Source of the DNA: Planctomycetota bacterium
GTDB lineage: Bacteria > Planctomycetota > UBA1135 > UBA2386
Assembly (NCBI GenBank): GCA_016716265.1
Contig: JADJWQ010000001.1
Location: forward strand, 2,046,001-2,110,000
Length of the DNA stretch: 64,000 nt
Direction: 5' to 3'
Shown piece by piece: positions 44,432-53,614 of the stretch. How positions within the stretch are numbered: the first letter of the stretch is position 1; each line of letters opens with the position of its first letter. The notes beneath the pieces are model-generated. The model had not been told where the DNA came from and made no database searches. It saw only the letters and a list, made by a program, of their open reading frames with translations. Position numbers and translations under genes: made by a program.

Positions 44432-45961
44432 TCAGGGCGCGACGGTCAGCTCGATCGACCCGATGCTCACCCCGCCCCGGAACACGCAGACCCGCAGGTC
44501 CGCCCCCCCGTTCTGCCGGTCGGCCAACCGCGCCCTCGGCAGGCGGAAGGCCGCACATTCGTCGAGCCCGCTCTCGTCCGCGGCGCGCAGCTCCGCACTC
44601 GGCGCCGGCGTGTAGGCACCGTCGAGCGTCGCCGCGGCGTCGTGCGAGTCGTACTCGAGCCGCAGCCCGCGCAGTCCGGAGCCGCGCAAGGTCAGCAGCA
44701 GCTCGGCGGCGTCGGCCGGCCGGTCGAAGGCCCAGTGGTCGCTGACCTGCAGGTAGACGTAGGTGACCGGCCGTTCCGGTGGGCAGGTCGCGACCAGCGC
44801 ATCGCGGTGGACGTCGATCGGGCCATCGGCCCAGCCGATCGGCCGCAGCCCGCACGCGTCCTGCGGCGACCAGTGCAGGCGCTCGGCACCGCGGGCGTCG
44901 GCACCCCAGGACAGGTCGCGGCGCGGCAGGGGACGCGCGTTGCGCAGCACGATCGCCGGCCCCGGTTCGCCGCTGCGCAGCCGCGCGACGGCGTCCCGCG
45001 TCCAACGCAGGTAGCTGTCGCCGAGGTCGCGGGAGCGACAGATCTCGGTGCCCTCGTGCAGCTCGTTCCAGGTCTCCAGCAGCACGAGCTCCGGCCGGTG
45101 CTCGATCGCCGCCCGCCAGCCGAACAGGTAGAAGGCACCGTCCTCGCGGTCGCGGATCGGCGTGTGGCGGCCCGGCACGGGGCTGTCGTCGTAGCCTGGA
45201 CCGATCTGCGCGACGCCCTCGAACAAGGTCGGGCCGACCAGCGCAGCCCCCCACGACGTCGTCGCGTCCTGCCCGATCTCGCCCCAGCTCGCATCGGCGA
45301 CGACGAACGGCGGCGCGCCGCCGAAGCGCTCGACGAAGGCCTCGCGCAGGCCATCGCACAGCGATGCGTCCCAGCGCTCGGCGAAGCCCGAGACGTACAG
45401 CACCACCAGCGGTCGGCCGCGGTGCGCCGCGCGGTGGCGCGCCGGGATCGCATCGAAGAAGCGCAGCACCGTGCCGTCGAACAGTGCGCGACCCGCCGTG
45501 GTCGTCAGGTCGGCGCGCTGGTCGCGCGGCTCGACTCCGCGGACGCCGTTCAGCAGCGTCGAGGTGTCGTAGAACAGCCCGAGCTTCGGGGCCGGCTCAC
45601 CTGCTGCGGCCATCCGGTCGAGCGCCTCGACCATCGCCGGTAGCCCGGCGTCGGCGAAGTAGAGGTTCGCGCGGCGCTCGCTGCCCTCGCAGCCCCAGTA
45701 GACCGGCAATGCGACGTCGATGCCTGCCGCCGCCATGTCGCGGAACTCGCCGCGATGCCAATCGGGATCGAGGTAGCTGACGCGCTCCGGCTCGACGAAA
45801 CCGTGCCGGAGACCCTCGCGGCCGGGCCCGGGGAAGTGCTCGTCCGGATGGCGGTACCAGTAGAAGTAGTGGGTAGCGACGGTCGCCGGGGGCCGCTGCG
45901 CGTCCTGGGCGAGCACCGCGCACGGCAGCGACACAGCGATCAGCAGAGCGAGGTGCTTCAC
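44432..45961 (-). CDS. Secreted GH99/WbsX-like glycoside hydrolase-type protein
   Basis: 509 residues from GTG at 45961, overlapping the TGA of the glycosyltransferase gene (GTGA). Signal peptide: VKHLALLIAVSLPCAVLAQ. Characteristic blocks are TVATHYFYWYRHPDEHFPG near the N-terminus, VALPVYWGCEGSERRANLYF, and the family signature VLLETWNELHEGTEICRSRDLG followed by YLRW. This corresponds to the 'WNEWxEGTxIEPS' motif of GH99 endo-mannosidase-like and WbsX proteins. The domain is a TIM barrel; the C-terminal about 130 residues look like a carbohydrate-binding beta-sandwich (VYLQVSDHWAFDRPADAAEL). It is the last gene of the four-gene GTGA-linked run, suggesting glycan trimming outside the cytoplasm. 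Confidence 0.75.
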   Translation of the reverse strand: MKHLALLIAVSLPCAVLAQDAQRPPATVATHYFYWYRHPDEHFPGPGREGLRHGFVEPERVSYLDPDWHRGEFRDMAAAGIDVALPVYWGCEGSERRANLYFADAGLPAMVEALDRMAAAGEPAPKLGLFYDTSTLLNGVRGVEPRDQRADLTTTAGRALFDGTVLRFFDAIPARHRAAHRGRPLVVLYVSGFAERWDASLCDGLREAFVERFGGAPPFVVADASWGEIGQDATTSWGAALVGPTLFEGVAQIGPGYDDSPVPGRHTPIRDREDGAFYLFGWRAAIEHRPELVLLETWNELHEGTEICRSRDLGDSYLRWTRDAVARLRSGEPGPAIVLRNARPLPRRDLSWGADARGAERLHWSPQDACGLRPIGWADGPIDVHRDALVATCPPERPVTYVYLQVSDHWAFDRPADAAELLLTLRGSGLRGLRLEYDSHDAAATLDGAYTPAPSAELRAADESGLDECAAFRLPRARLADRQNGGADLRVCVFRGGVSIGSIELTVAP

Positions 45962-47333
45962 CGCGGACCTCCGTCGGGTGTGATGCGCGCCTGCGCGGAC
46001 TCCCGCTGCATGTGCAAGAGCTCGGCGCGGCGGCGCGCTAGGCCATCCGCGACCACCGGCTGCGGCGTGGTCTCGATCGCGTTCGCATAGTGCGCCGCGA
46101 GAGCCTCGACGTGCTCCGCGAGCGACAGTCCCGCCCGACCGATCGCCGCGGCGAGCGACGCGTGCAGGTCGGGCTCCGTGACCAACCGTCGCATCGCGGC
46201 AGCCATCGCCGCGACATCGCGCGGCGGCACCCGCAATGCGGCGGCACCCGCCCGGCGCGGGATCGCGCCGAGGTCGGTGACGATCGCGGGCAGGCCGAGC
46301 TCGTACGCCTCGTCGAGCACGAAGCCGTAGGTCTCGAAGCACACCATCGGGAACACCGCTGCGTGCAGCCCGGAGGTCGCGAGCTGCGGATACTCGAAGC
46401 GGCCGTGGAAGGTGACCGGCAACCCGGCCGCGATCGCGCGCAACTCGGCGTCGAGCTGCGGCGTGTCGACGCGCCCGAACAGGTGCAGCTCGACCGGCCG
46501 TGGCAGCGGGCCGCTGCAGAGCTCGCGGAACGCCTCGACCATCACCGGCGTGCCCTTGCGGGCGGTCAGGTTCCCCAGTACGCGAACCGGAACGGCTCCC
46601 CGGCGTTCGGCGGGGCGGCGCGCGGCAGTCCCGCGAACCGCGGCGGGTACGCCAGCGGGAGCAGAGCGAAGCGCTCGACCGCGATCGGCGTCGTCGCTGC
46701 GATCAGGTCGCGCGTGGCCTCGCTCGCGACGAGCACGACGCGCGCGCGCGCGACCTCTGCCGCGTACTGGTCGCGATAGAGCTCGATGCTCGCGCGGACC
46801 TCGCGCTCCGATTCGTGGCCGTAGCGAGGCACACAGCCGGCACAGCTCGCGACCGACAGCTCGCGCTCGCAATGCTCGTCGTCCGGCCGGACGCGGAAGC
46901 AGCGCGGGCACGAGGTGTAGAGGTCGTGCAGCGTGACGACTGTCGGGTAGCCCGCGTCCTCGGCGAGCTCGACGAGCTCACAGGTCAGCCGGATCCACTG
47001 GTGCAGGTGCACGACGTCCGGTCCGAAACGCTCCAGCAGCGCGACGAACTGCGCGCCCACGACGGGATGCCACAGCTTCGCGAAATGATCGAAGAACAGA
47101 TCGTCGCGGTGCAGCCGGTAGCTCGGGATCCCCTCGAGCTCCAGCTCCTCCACGCCGACGTCCGGCCACGGCACCTGGCTACCGGTCAGCAGCCGGGCAT
47201 CGATCCCCGCGGCGCGCTGGGCGCGGATCACGTCGCGCAGGTAGCTCTCCACACCACCGGCGCCCTCGGGATAGAAGCCGTGGCACACGTGGAGCACCCG
47301 TCGACACGGTGCCGGAGTCGCATCGCCGATCAC
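45958..47333 (-). pseudogene. Family-4 glycosyltransferase interrupted by a one-base frameshift
   Basis: GTG at 47333 opens a frame with the GT4 acceptor domain (VLHVCHGFYPEGAGGVESYLRD, DVVHLHQWIRL) and a Cys cluster (CPRC ... C ... CAGC), but it stops at 46566 after FRFAYWGT. The other frame continues the conserved sequence as GNLTARKGTPVMVEAFREL and carries the sugar-nucleotide site with the EX7E motif (CFETYGFVLDEAYELG) to a stop at 45958. One extra G in the run at 46573-46576 would join them (AYWGNLTARKG) into a 458-residue enzyme. Both halves are well conserved and both ends keep GTGA overlaps, so a sequencing indel or very recent mutation is more likely than long decay. It probably transfers sugar in glycan assembly. 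Confidence 0.75.
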
Positions 47334-48370
47334 AGCCGATGCACCTCGCGCTGGGCGCGCGCATAGTCGGCGTGGCTGCCGACGTCGTTCCAGTACTCGA
47401 CCAACGGGAAGCGACCGACGCGCTCGCGCTGCGCGACATCGTTGAGGAAGTCGACCATCGCGAGCGGTCGCCCGCGCTCGACCAGCTCCAGCACGCGCGG
47501 CGCGAACACGTAGATGCCCGCGTTGACCGGATACCGGTAGACCGGCTTCTCCTCGATGTGCTCGATCCGGTCGTCGGCCGCATGGCGAACGACCCCGTAG
47601 GGCAATGGCGCAGCGTGCAGCCAGGTCGCGACGGTGGCGAGGTTCGACTGCAGCACGTGGTGCCTGGCCATCGCCCGCAGATCGACGTTCGTCAGCACGT
47701 CGCCGTTGATCATCAGGAAGGGGCCATCGGCCCGCTCGAGCAGCGCGAGCCCCGCACCGGTGCCGAGCGGCTCGGACTCGTGCAGATAGCGCACGTCGAG
47801 CCCGAGCTCACCACCGTCGCCCACCTCCGCCTCGACGCGCTCCGCGAGGTAGTGCACGGATACGTGGACGGTGCGCACGCCCGCGTCGTGAAGCTGGTCG
47901 AGGATGCGCAGCAGCAACGGCCGGCCGCCGACGTCGAGCAGCGGTTTCGGCGTGTCGTCGGTCAACGGCCGCAACCGTGTACCGAACCCGCCAGCCATGA
48001 CGATCGCCGTGGACGGCGCCGGGAGCTGGCGCTCGACACGGCGGAGCCCTGCGCCGGTCGGACACAACACGGCGGCCAGCCCGGGTTCCGCGGCGAGCCG
48101 CGCGCGCGCGGCGGCCTCGTCCGCGACCGTCAGGTCAGGGGACGCGAGCGCCCAGACCGGCGTGTCGGGATCGACGCGGTCCTGGACGGCGCGGCGCACC
48201 GCGAGGTCGGTGAGCCCGCGCGTGCCACCCGGGCCGTCGACCGCGAACAGCGGGCTGCCGTCGGCGACGACGCCCTCCCAGACGGCCCCGAGCGGAGCAT
48301 CCGCCGCGAAGCACTGCGCGGCTCCGACGGCGACGCTGCGCAGCCCATCGCTGTCCGCCGCGGTGCTCAC
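47330..48370 (-). CDS. Sugar-phosphate nucleotidyltransferase with N-terminal CBS-like region
   Basis: 346 residues from GTG at 48370, GTGA-overlapping both neighbours. The N-terminal about 120 residues look like a CBS pair (PLFAVDGPGGTRGLTDLAVRRAV ... TPVWALASPDLTVADEAA). The C-terminal about 225 residues are a nucleotidyltransferase of the RmlA/GMP type: AIVMAGGFGTRLRPLTDDTPKPLL, then GTGAGLALLERADGPFLMINGDVLTNVD and VNAGIYVFAPRVLELV. The reaction would be sugar-1-phosphate plus NTP to NDP-sugar. CBS-fused versions are common in surface-glycan and lipopolysaccharide-like clusters. The product would feed the downstream glycosyltransferase. Confidence 0.85.
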   Translation of the reverse strand: MSTAADSDGLRSVAVGAAQCFAADAPLGAVWEGVVADGSPLFAVDGPGGTRGLTDLAVRRAVQDRVDPDTPVWALASPDLTVADEAAARARLAAEPGLAAVLCPTGAGLRRVERQLPAPSTAIVMAGGFGTRLRPLTDDTPKPLLDVGGRPLLLRILDQLHDAGVRTVHVSVHYLAERVEAEVGDGGELGLDVRYLHESEPLGTGAGLALLERADGPFLMINGDVLTNVDLRAMARHHVLQSNLATVATWLHAAPLPYGVVRHAADDRIEHIEEKPVYRYPVNAGIYVFAPRVLELVERGRPLAMVDFLNDVAQRERVGRFPLVEYWNDVGSHADYARAQREVHRL

Positions 48371-49713
48371 GCGAACTTCGGCTCCGGATTGGCGAGGTAC
48401 TCGCTGAGGAACGCCTCGCTCGGGTTGTAGAGCATCGCCCAGAAGTCCTGATTGAAGCCCTCGGGGTTCTCGGCGAACCGACAGCGGAAGGAGATGGCGA
48501 CCTCGTCCCAGCAGATCTCGCCGTCGACCGCACGCTGCAGGATGCTGGCGGGGAGCGTGATCCGCAGGTTCCAGGGCTGGTCGGTCGGCTGGTTGGTCGG
48601 CTGGTCGGTCGGCTGGTCGGTGATCGACAGTCCCCGGTCCGAGTAGTCGAGCAACCAGCGGCCGCCATGGAGGCCCTCGGCCTCGAACTCGATCCGCGCG
48701 GCGATCCTGCCGCACAGCTCGGGGTGCCGCGCGGCGATGGCGGCGAAGTAGCGCCGGACGTCGTCACCGAGCGACGCCCGCGCCGGCGGCTCCGCGGCAC
48801 GCAGCGCTGCGATCCGCCCGGCCTCGCGCTCGGCCAGCTCGCGAACGTGCTCGAGCTTGCGCCGGAAGTCGGGAGCCGGCGCGCGCCGCACCAGCCCGCC
48901 GGCCCTGGTCCACGTGTCGCCGGGGTTCATCTGCACACCTTCGACCTCCGGCGCGAGCTCGGCGAGCCGCGCGATCGCATCGTCGGGCGTGTTGATGTTG
49001 TTCGTGTCCTTGGCGTTCATCCAGAGCTGCTCCGGCGCCAGCAGCACGAAGTTGCCCGCGAACGGAACCGCTCGCGGCGCACCGAGCAGGCGGATGCGGT
49101 GCACGAAGGCGTCGAGGTGCTTGCGCTGGCGCGCCGCACACAGGCGGGCGCGCTGCTCGGGCGAGTAGTCGTAGCAGGTCGGGAAATGAATGGCGCCGGA
49201 GAACGGCACGAACACGATATCGGGCCGGAAACGCTCGCCGGCCGCCGCGAGGAGCTCGTCGCCGAGCTTGCAGTCGTTCATGTTGAACAGCGTCGTGCCG
49301 TCGCTCTCGACGACGATCGCGCTGTCCTCCCACACGAGATCGGAGCGCAGACAGGTGACGCGCAGGTCGGGCGCGAGGTCGAGCGGCTCGCCGAACGGCA
49401 TCGGCACGAAGTTCGACATCCCGATGCGCTCGAAGCGCTCGCGCAGCGTACCGGACGAGAACTCGGGCAGCAGGATGCGTTGGTCGCCCGGCAGCTGGCG
49501 CAGCGTCGGCGGGTCGAAGTGGTCCGGGTGCTCGTGGCTGCAGTAGACGTAGTCGACCGGGGCGAGGTCGGCGATCCGGTCGACGAGCGGCGGGTAGTGG
49601 AACCACGAGTTGCAGTAGGCGGGATCCTCGAGCCACGGATCCATCAGGATGGTGGTCCCGCTGCGCGGCGCGGTGACGAGGATCGCGGCGTGGCCGAGGT
49701 AGCGAATCTGCAT
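48367..49713 (-). CDS. Metallo-beta-lactamase-fold hydrolase (UlaG/CMAH-like) with C-terminal extension
   Basis: 448 residues from ATG at 49713. The MBL motif is HEHPDH with His60, His62, Asp64 and His65; a further ligand region is FSGAIHFPTCYDYSP. The LLAPEQLWMNAKDTNNINTP stretch recalls the MBL half of CMP-N-acetylneuraminate hydroxylase and UlaG-type lactonases, but no Rieske domain is present. The C-terminal about 130 residues form a separate SCP2-like domain (LHGGRWLLDYSDRGLSI ... LRITLPASILQRAVDGEICWDEVAI) that is interrupted by a TDQPTDQPTNQPTDQP repeat coded by a 12-bp minisatellite. First gene of the four-gene run. A sugar-lactone or nonulosonate-type substrate is a guess from context. 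Confidence 0.75.
   Translation of the reverse strand: MQIRYLGHAAILVTAPRSGTTILMDPWLEDPAYCNSWFHYPPLVDRIADLAPVDYVYCSHEHPDHFDPPTLRQLPGDQRILLPEFSSGTLRERFERIGMSNFVPMPFGEPLDLAPDLRVTCLRSDLVWEDSAIVVESDGTTLFNMNDCKLGDELLAAAGERFRPDIVFVPFSGAIHFPTCYDYSPEQRARLCAARQRKHLDAFVHRIRLLGAPRAVPFAGNFVLLAPEQLWMNAKDTNNINTPDDAIARLAELAPEVEGVQMNPGDTWTRAGGLVRRAPAPDFRRKLEHVRELAEREAGRIAALRAAEPPARASLGDDVRRYFAAIAARHPELCGRIAARIEFEAEGLHGGRWLLDYSDRGLSITDQPTDQPTNQPTDQPWNLRITLPASILQRAVDGEICWDEVAISFRCRFAENPEGFNQDFWAMLYNPSEAFLSEYLANPEPKFA
48575..48622. repeat. 12-bp minisatellite, four copies, inside the MBL-fold gene
   Basis: GGCTGGTCGGTC is repeated four times with single-base changes (copy 2 GGCTGGTTGGTC, copy 4 ending GTG). On the coding strand it gives the peptide repeat TDQP/TNQP. 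Length is a multiple of three per unit, so copy-number change would not break the frame. Confidence 0.9.
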
Positions 49714-49948
49714 GGGCGGTTCCGGAGCGGGCGAGCGGGGCCGGCGACGCTGGCGAAGCCGGGGCTGCAGCTCCGCGCGGCGGCCGCGCGGCGCCGGACC
49801 CGGCTATCGTGGCGGCCCGGCCGGCCCGACCGCAAGCCGACGCTCGCGCCGCGACCCCGAGAAAACCTTGGACGCGGTCCGCCTTGCACCCTGGATTTTC
49901 GGCATCCGACTGGCCTAGCTGGGCGCACCTCGCTGGACGGATACGCCG

Positions 49949-50878
49949 ATGGACTGGATCAACTATCACCACCTGCTCTACTTCTGGGTCACCGCACGTG
50001 AAGGGAGCATCACGCGCGCCAGCGAGAAGCTGAAGCTGGCCCAACCGACCGTCAGCGGGCAGATCCAGTCGCTCGAGAAGTCGATCGGCGAGCGGCTGTT
50101 CCTGCGGCAGGGTCGCAAGCTGACCCTCACCGAGACCGGGCGGCTCGTGTTCGGCTACGCCGATCAGATCTTCACGGTCGGCCAGGAGCTGGTCGACGTG
50201 GTCCGCAACCGTCCGACGCAGGGTCCGAGCCGCGTGAAGATCGGCGTCGCCGACGCGCTGCCGAAGCTCGTCGCCTGCCGCGTGCTCGAGGCGGCGCTGG
50301 AGGACCCCGAGCCGAGCCACCTGGTCTGCCGCGAGGGCAAGCCCGAGGAGCTGCTGACCGAGCTGGCGACGTTCGGCGTCGACATGGTGATCGCGGATGC
50401 GCCGATCCCGCCGACGGTGAAGATCAAGGCCTTCAACCACATGCTCGGTGAGTCGCCGGTGCTGATCTTCGGCCGCTCCGACCTCTGCGAGAAGTTCGCG
50501 CCGGGTTTCCCCGAGTCGCTGGACGGCGCCCCGATGCTCCTGCCGACCGAGAACACGACCGTGCGGCAGCACCTCGACGGCTGGTTCGACCGCCACGAGG
50601 TCAAGCCGCGCATCGTCGCGGAGTTCGAGGACAGCGCGATGCTGAAGACGTTCGGGCAGCGCGGGCTCGGACTGTTCCCGGCGCCGGAGTTCGTCGAGAG
50701 CGAGGTGTGCCGGCAGTACGGGGTGCAGTCGATCGGCACGCTCGACGGCGTTCGCGAGCAGCTCTACGCGATCACGATCGAGCGGAAGATCAAGAACGAC
50801 GCCGTGCTGCGCATCATCGAGCACGCCCGCTCGCGGCTGGCGACCCTGCGCGGCGCGGCCTCTGCCACCCCCGCCTGA
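49949..50878 (+). CDS. nhaR: LysR-family transcriptional regulator, NhaR-like
   Basis: 309 residues from ATG at 49949. The N-terminal winged helix (INYHHLLYFWVTAREGSITRASEKLKLAQPTVSGQIQSLE) and the following ERLFLRQGRKLTLTETGRLVFGYADQIFTVGQEL are close to NhaR, the Na+-responsive activator of the NhaA antiporter. The effector domain follows (VKIGVADALPKLVACRVLEAA ... LLTELATFGVDMVIADAPIP). No nhaA gene is in the window, so the regulated genes are unknown. It is divergent from the MBL operon with 235 bp between them, so it may regulate that operon; this is inference. Confidence 0.85.
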   Translation: MDWINYHHLLYFWVTAREGSITRASEKLKLAQPTVSGQIQSLEKSIGERLFLRQGRKLTLTETGRLVFGYADQIFTVGQELVDVVRNRPTQGPSRVKIGVADALPKLVACRVLEAALEDPEPSHLVCREGKPEELLTELATFGVDMVIADAPIPPTVKIKAFNHMLGESPVLIFGRSDLCEKFAPGFPESLDGAPMLLPTENTTVRQHLDGWFDRHEVKPRIVAEFEDSAMLKTFGQRGLGLFPAPEFVESEVCRQYGVQSIGTLDGVREQLYAITIERKIKNDAVLRIIEHARSRLATLRGAASATPA

Positions 50879-50916
50879 GCGCGCTCGATCGGGCCGGTGC
50901 TCGGCGTCGCGCCGGG

Positions 50917-51366
50917 TCAATCCTCGGCGACGGGCACGACGACGACCGGGCAGGGCGAGATGCGTGTCACCTTCGTCACGGAGTCGCCGAGCACCTTGTG
51001 TTTCGGCAGGTCCTCGAAGTGCGCCCCCATGACGATCAGGTCGGCTCGGTGGTGCATCGCGGCGGCGACGATCTCGCTCCACGGCGGGCCGCTGCGGACG
51101 TCGATGGCGACCTCGTCCGCAGCCTCCCATTGGGCTGCCAGCTCGCTCAGCCGTCCGCGCGCCGCAGCCTCGAGGTCCTTCTGTAGCCCCTCGATCACGC
51201 GGCCGGTGCCGTAGGTCCCGAGGGCCGCCTCGTAGTCGCTCACCACGTGCAGCAGGATCGCGCGGGCGCCGTGCCGATCGAGCACCAACCGGTGCGCGAC
51301 CGCCATCACCTTGTCGGTTCGCGACGAGAGATCGACGGCGACGAGAACTGTGCGGATCGGATCCAA
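50917..51366 (-). CDS. Universal stress protein (UspA family)
   Basis: 149 residues. The start is TTG at 51366, supported by GGAGG six bases upstream (51372-51376 on the reverse strand). The Usp fold is seen in VLVAVDLSSRTDKVMAVAHRL and ADLIVMGAHFEDLPKHKVLGDSVTKVTRISPCPVVVV. The ATP-binding motif G-2X-G-9X-G(S/T) is degenerate: the second Gly is Phe and the S/T is Asp, so this is probably a non-ATP-binding member. Cytoplasmic stress or signalling role is inferred. It is convergent with nhaR and 38 bp from its stop. Confidence 0.85.
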   Translation of the reverse strand: MDPIRTVLVAVDLSSRTDKVMAVAHRLVLDRHGARAILLHVVSDYEAALGTYGTGRVIEGLQKDLEAAARGRLSELAAQWEAADEVAIDVRSGPPWSEIVAAAMHHRADLIVMGAHFEDLPKHKVLGDSVTKVTRISPCPVVVVPVAED

Positions 51367-51460
51367 GCGTGCCTCCGGTCGGTCGACGGACCGGCCACAG
51401 CGCCGGCCCGCCGACCGAATCTACGTCGCCGCCGCGGCGGAGTCGCGCTTGGACCGGTGA

Positions 51461-53614
51461 TCAGGGGACGCCGTCCCAGCCGGCGAACTCGTCCCACAGC
51501 GGCAACCCCGGGCCCGGCTGACGCCGCAGCGCCAGTGTCGCCGCGAGGATCGCCTGGGCCCGCGCGAGCAGCACCGGGTCGTGGTAGGCGCTCGCATAGT
51601 GGATCGCGAGCCGGGTCGAGGGCAGCGCCCAGACGTTGAACCCCTCGCTGAGCGGCCACGACACGTGCTCCGGGTTGGTGAGCCAGTTCGGCGGCAGCGC
51701 CTCGCCGCCATCGCGGTAGCGCATCGCGTAGCCGATCCGCGTGTTCTCGAAGTCGACGCGCCAGCCGTTCCGGATCAGGTTGCGCACGACGACGAGCCCG
51801 AGGTCGTGTGCCGCGACGCTGCCGACGGCCTCGGCGCACGCCGCGAGCCCCATGACGGCCTGCGACTCCTCCCAGGGCGACCAGTACGGACCGCTCGTGA
51901 CGGTCCTGCCGTCGGGCCCGACGATCCGCATCGGCAGCACCTCGCCGCCGGTGCGCAGTCCGAGGTGCTGCGGGAACATGCACTCGGCGACGCGGCCGTG
52001 CAGGCGGGTCGCCAGCTCCTGGTTGCCGGTCAGCAGGTAGACCCAGCTCAGGGTGAGCAACGTGCGGCCGGTCGCGCGGCCGCTCCCGATGTTGTTCGTC
52101 GGCCACCCCGGCTTCAGGCTGGGCAGCGTGTGGCCGGACAGGTAGAGCTCGGCCTCGTTGTCGAGCTCCATGCGCAGCGAGTGGCTGCGCGTCAGCATGT
52201 ATGCCGCACTCAGCGTCAGGCTCGACCAGTGCTCGTCGTCCTTGCCGGTCCAGCCGTGGGTGTGGCCGGACAGCGACATCTGGGGCTCGGTCTTGCCCAG
52301 GCGATCGGGCGAGACCGTGCTGCTCCAATGCGTTCGACCGCCCTGCGCGCACCAGCCGGGGTGGTTGACGCTCCGCAACGGCGAGCCGTCGACCTCCCGG
52401 TGGTGCACCGGGCGATAGGCCTCCTCGCCCGCCGTGTAGCGGGCGGCCTCGATCCCCTGCGGCATTCCGGAGCGGACGATTTCGTACAGCTTGCAGACGC
52501 CGAAGTCGTTCTGCCCGCCGGCCTGGCCAGCCGACGGATACAGGCCGCCGGGACGGTCCTCCCAGAAGTCGCCCTGCCCGTAATAGAAGCGGAGGAAGCG
52601 CTGTTGGTCGTCGATCGCCGACTGCCGCCCACCGTCGCGGATCCACGGCGGAGCTTCGGGGACGTGACCGAACGGACCGTACGCGCGCGACTCCGGCCAG
52701 TTGTCGGCGCAGCCCCACAGGGTCTCGAGCAGCACCGCCTGCATCGTCTGCACGCGCCGCGTGGCGTCGGGCACGGAGACGCTCGGGTCGTGGAACAGCA
52801 GCTCCCCGTACCAGTCGTGCGCCTGAGCATCGAAGAACGAGGTCTGGCCGAGCAGCAGCACGGTGTTCGTGCCACTGACGTCGAACGGGCCGTAGCTCAT
52901 GCCCTGCCGACGCGCGCCGCGAACGACCGGGATGCAGGCGGTCGGCTCGAGCAGCAGATACTCGATCGGCTGCTCCCATTGGGCGCTCGCGACGTTCGAG
53001 CTGGTGACGCGGAGCTCGAAGCGGGCGAAATCCTGGTCGTGGAAGAACGTGAGCCAGAGGTCGTAGACGAGATCGGTGCCTGGGATCCGGTCGCGGAAGT
53101 GCCCGGTCTTCCGCACGTCGGTGTCCTCGACGAGTTCGACGAACCGCAGCCCGACCCGCTGCTCGCTTCCGCCGTCGAGACCGACGACGAGATCGCAGCC
53201 GAAGCGCGACAGCCGGGATTGCACCCACGGCGACAGCGCGAACGGCACCGGTGACGGCGTGCCTCGACGGACGACGTAGTCGCGCTCCTGACCCGCCGCG
53301 AGGTCGACGCGGATCGCGGCCTGCGCGAAGCGCACCGAGCCATCGGGCCAGCGGGCGCCGAACGGCACGAGCTCGGAGGGCGCGCCGTCGACGACGAAGG
53401 TGCTGCCCGGCGTCCACACTCCGCGCGCGAACGGGACCGTCGCGAGCCCCCACTCCTGGCGTGGCTGCGCTGCATGGTTGACGAACTTGACGGTCGCCAG
53501 GGGCGGACCGGACTGCGCTCGCACGAGGCCCGCCGCGCACAGCGCGACGACCGTCAGGAGTAGCAGGAACCGGCCGCGGTACCGCCAGAGAGAGCAGATG
53601 CGCGGGATCGGCAT
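51461..53614 (-). CDS. Secreted RIFT-barrel / alpha-toroid carbohydrate-active-type protein
   Basis: 717 residues. The ATG at 53614 gives a good signal peptide (FLLLLTVVALCAAGLVRAQ); a longer in-frame start at 53767 would give an Arg-rich extension. The N-terminal region (VKFVNHAAQPRQEWGLATVPFARGVW ... GARWPDGSVRFAQAAIRVDL) matches the RIFT-barrel module of exo-rhamnogalacturonan lyase-like (PcRGLX/YetA) proteins. The C-terminal half is helical with aromatic motifs (GPYWSPWEESQAVMGL, TGRTLLTLSWVYLLTGNQELATRL), consistent with an alpha/alpha toroid. No definite catalytic residues could be assigned. Extracellular or periplasmic polysaccharide degradation is likely but not proved. Confidence 0.65.
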   Translation of the reverse strand: MPIPRICSLWRYRGRFLLLLTVVALCAAGLVRAQSGPPLATVKFVNHAAQPRQEWGLATVPFARGVWTPGSTFVVDGAPSELVPFGARWPDGSVRFAQAAIRVDLAAGQERDYVVRRGTPSPVPFALSPWVQSRLSRFGCDLVVGLDGGSEQRVGLRFVELVEDTDVRKTGHFRDRIPGTDLVYDLWLTFFHDQDFARFELRVTSSNVASAQWEQPIEYLLLEPTACIPVVRGARRQGMSYGPFDVSGTNTVLLLGQTSFFDAQAHDWYGELLFHDPSVSVPDATRRVQTMQAVLLETLWGCADNWPESRAYGPFGHVPEAPPWIRDGGRQSAIDDQQRFLRFYYGQGDFWEDRPGGLYPSAGQAGGQNDFGVCKLYEIVRSGMPQGIEAARYTAGEEAYRPVHHREVDGSPLRSVNHPGWCAQGGRTHWSSTVSPDRLGKTEPQMSLSGHTHGWTGKDDEHWSSLTLSAAYMLTRSHSLRMELDNEAELYLSGHTLPSLKPGWPTNNIGSGRATGRTLLTLSWVYLLTGNQELATRLHGRVAECMFPQHLGLRTGGEVLPMRIVGPDGRTVTSGPYWSPWEESQAVMGLAACAEAVGSVAAHDLGLVVVRNLIRNGWRVDFENTRIGYAMRYRDGGEALPPNWLTNPEHVSWPLSEGFNVWALPSTRLAIHYASAYHDPVLLARAQAILAATLALRRQPGPGLPLWDEFAGWDGVP

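Noticed and set aside
46566..46590. Programmed ribosomal frameshift in the glycosyltransferase
   Set aside because: The local sequence TAC TGG GGA ACC does not fit an X-XXY-YYZ slippery heptamer and no stimulating stem was recognised; a base error or mutation is simpler.
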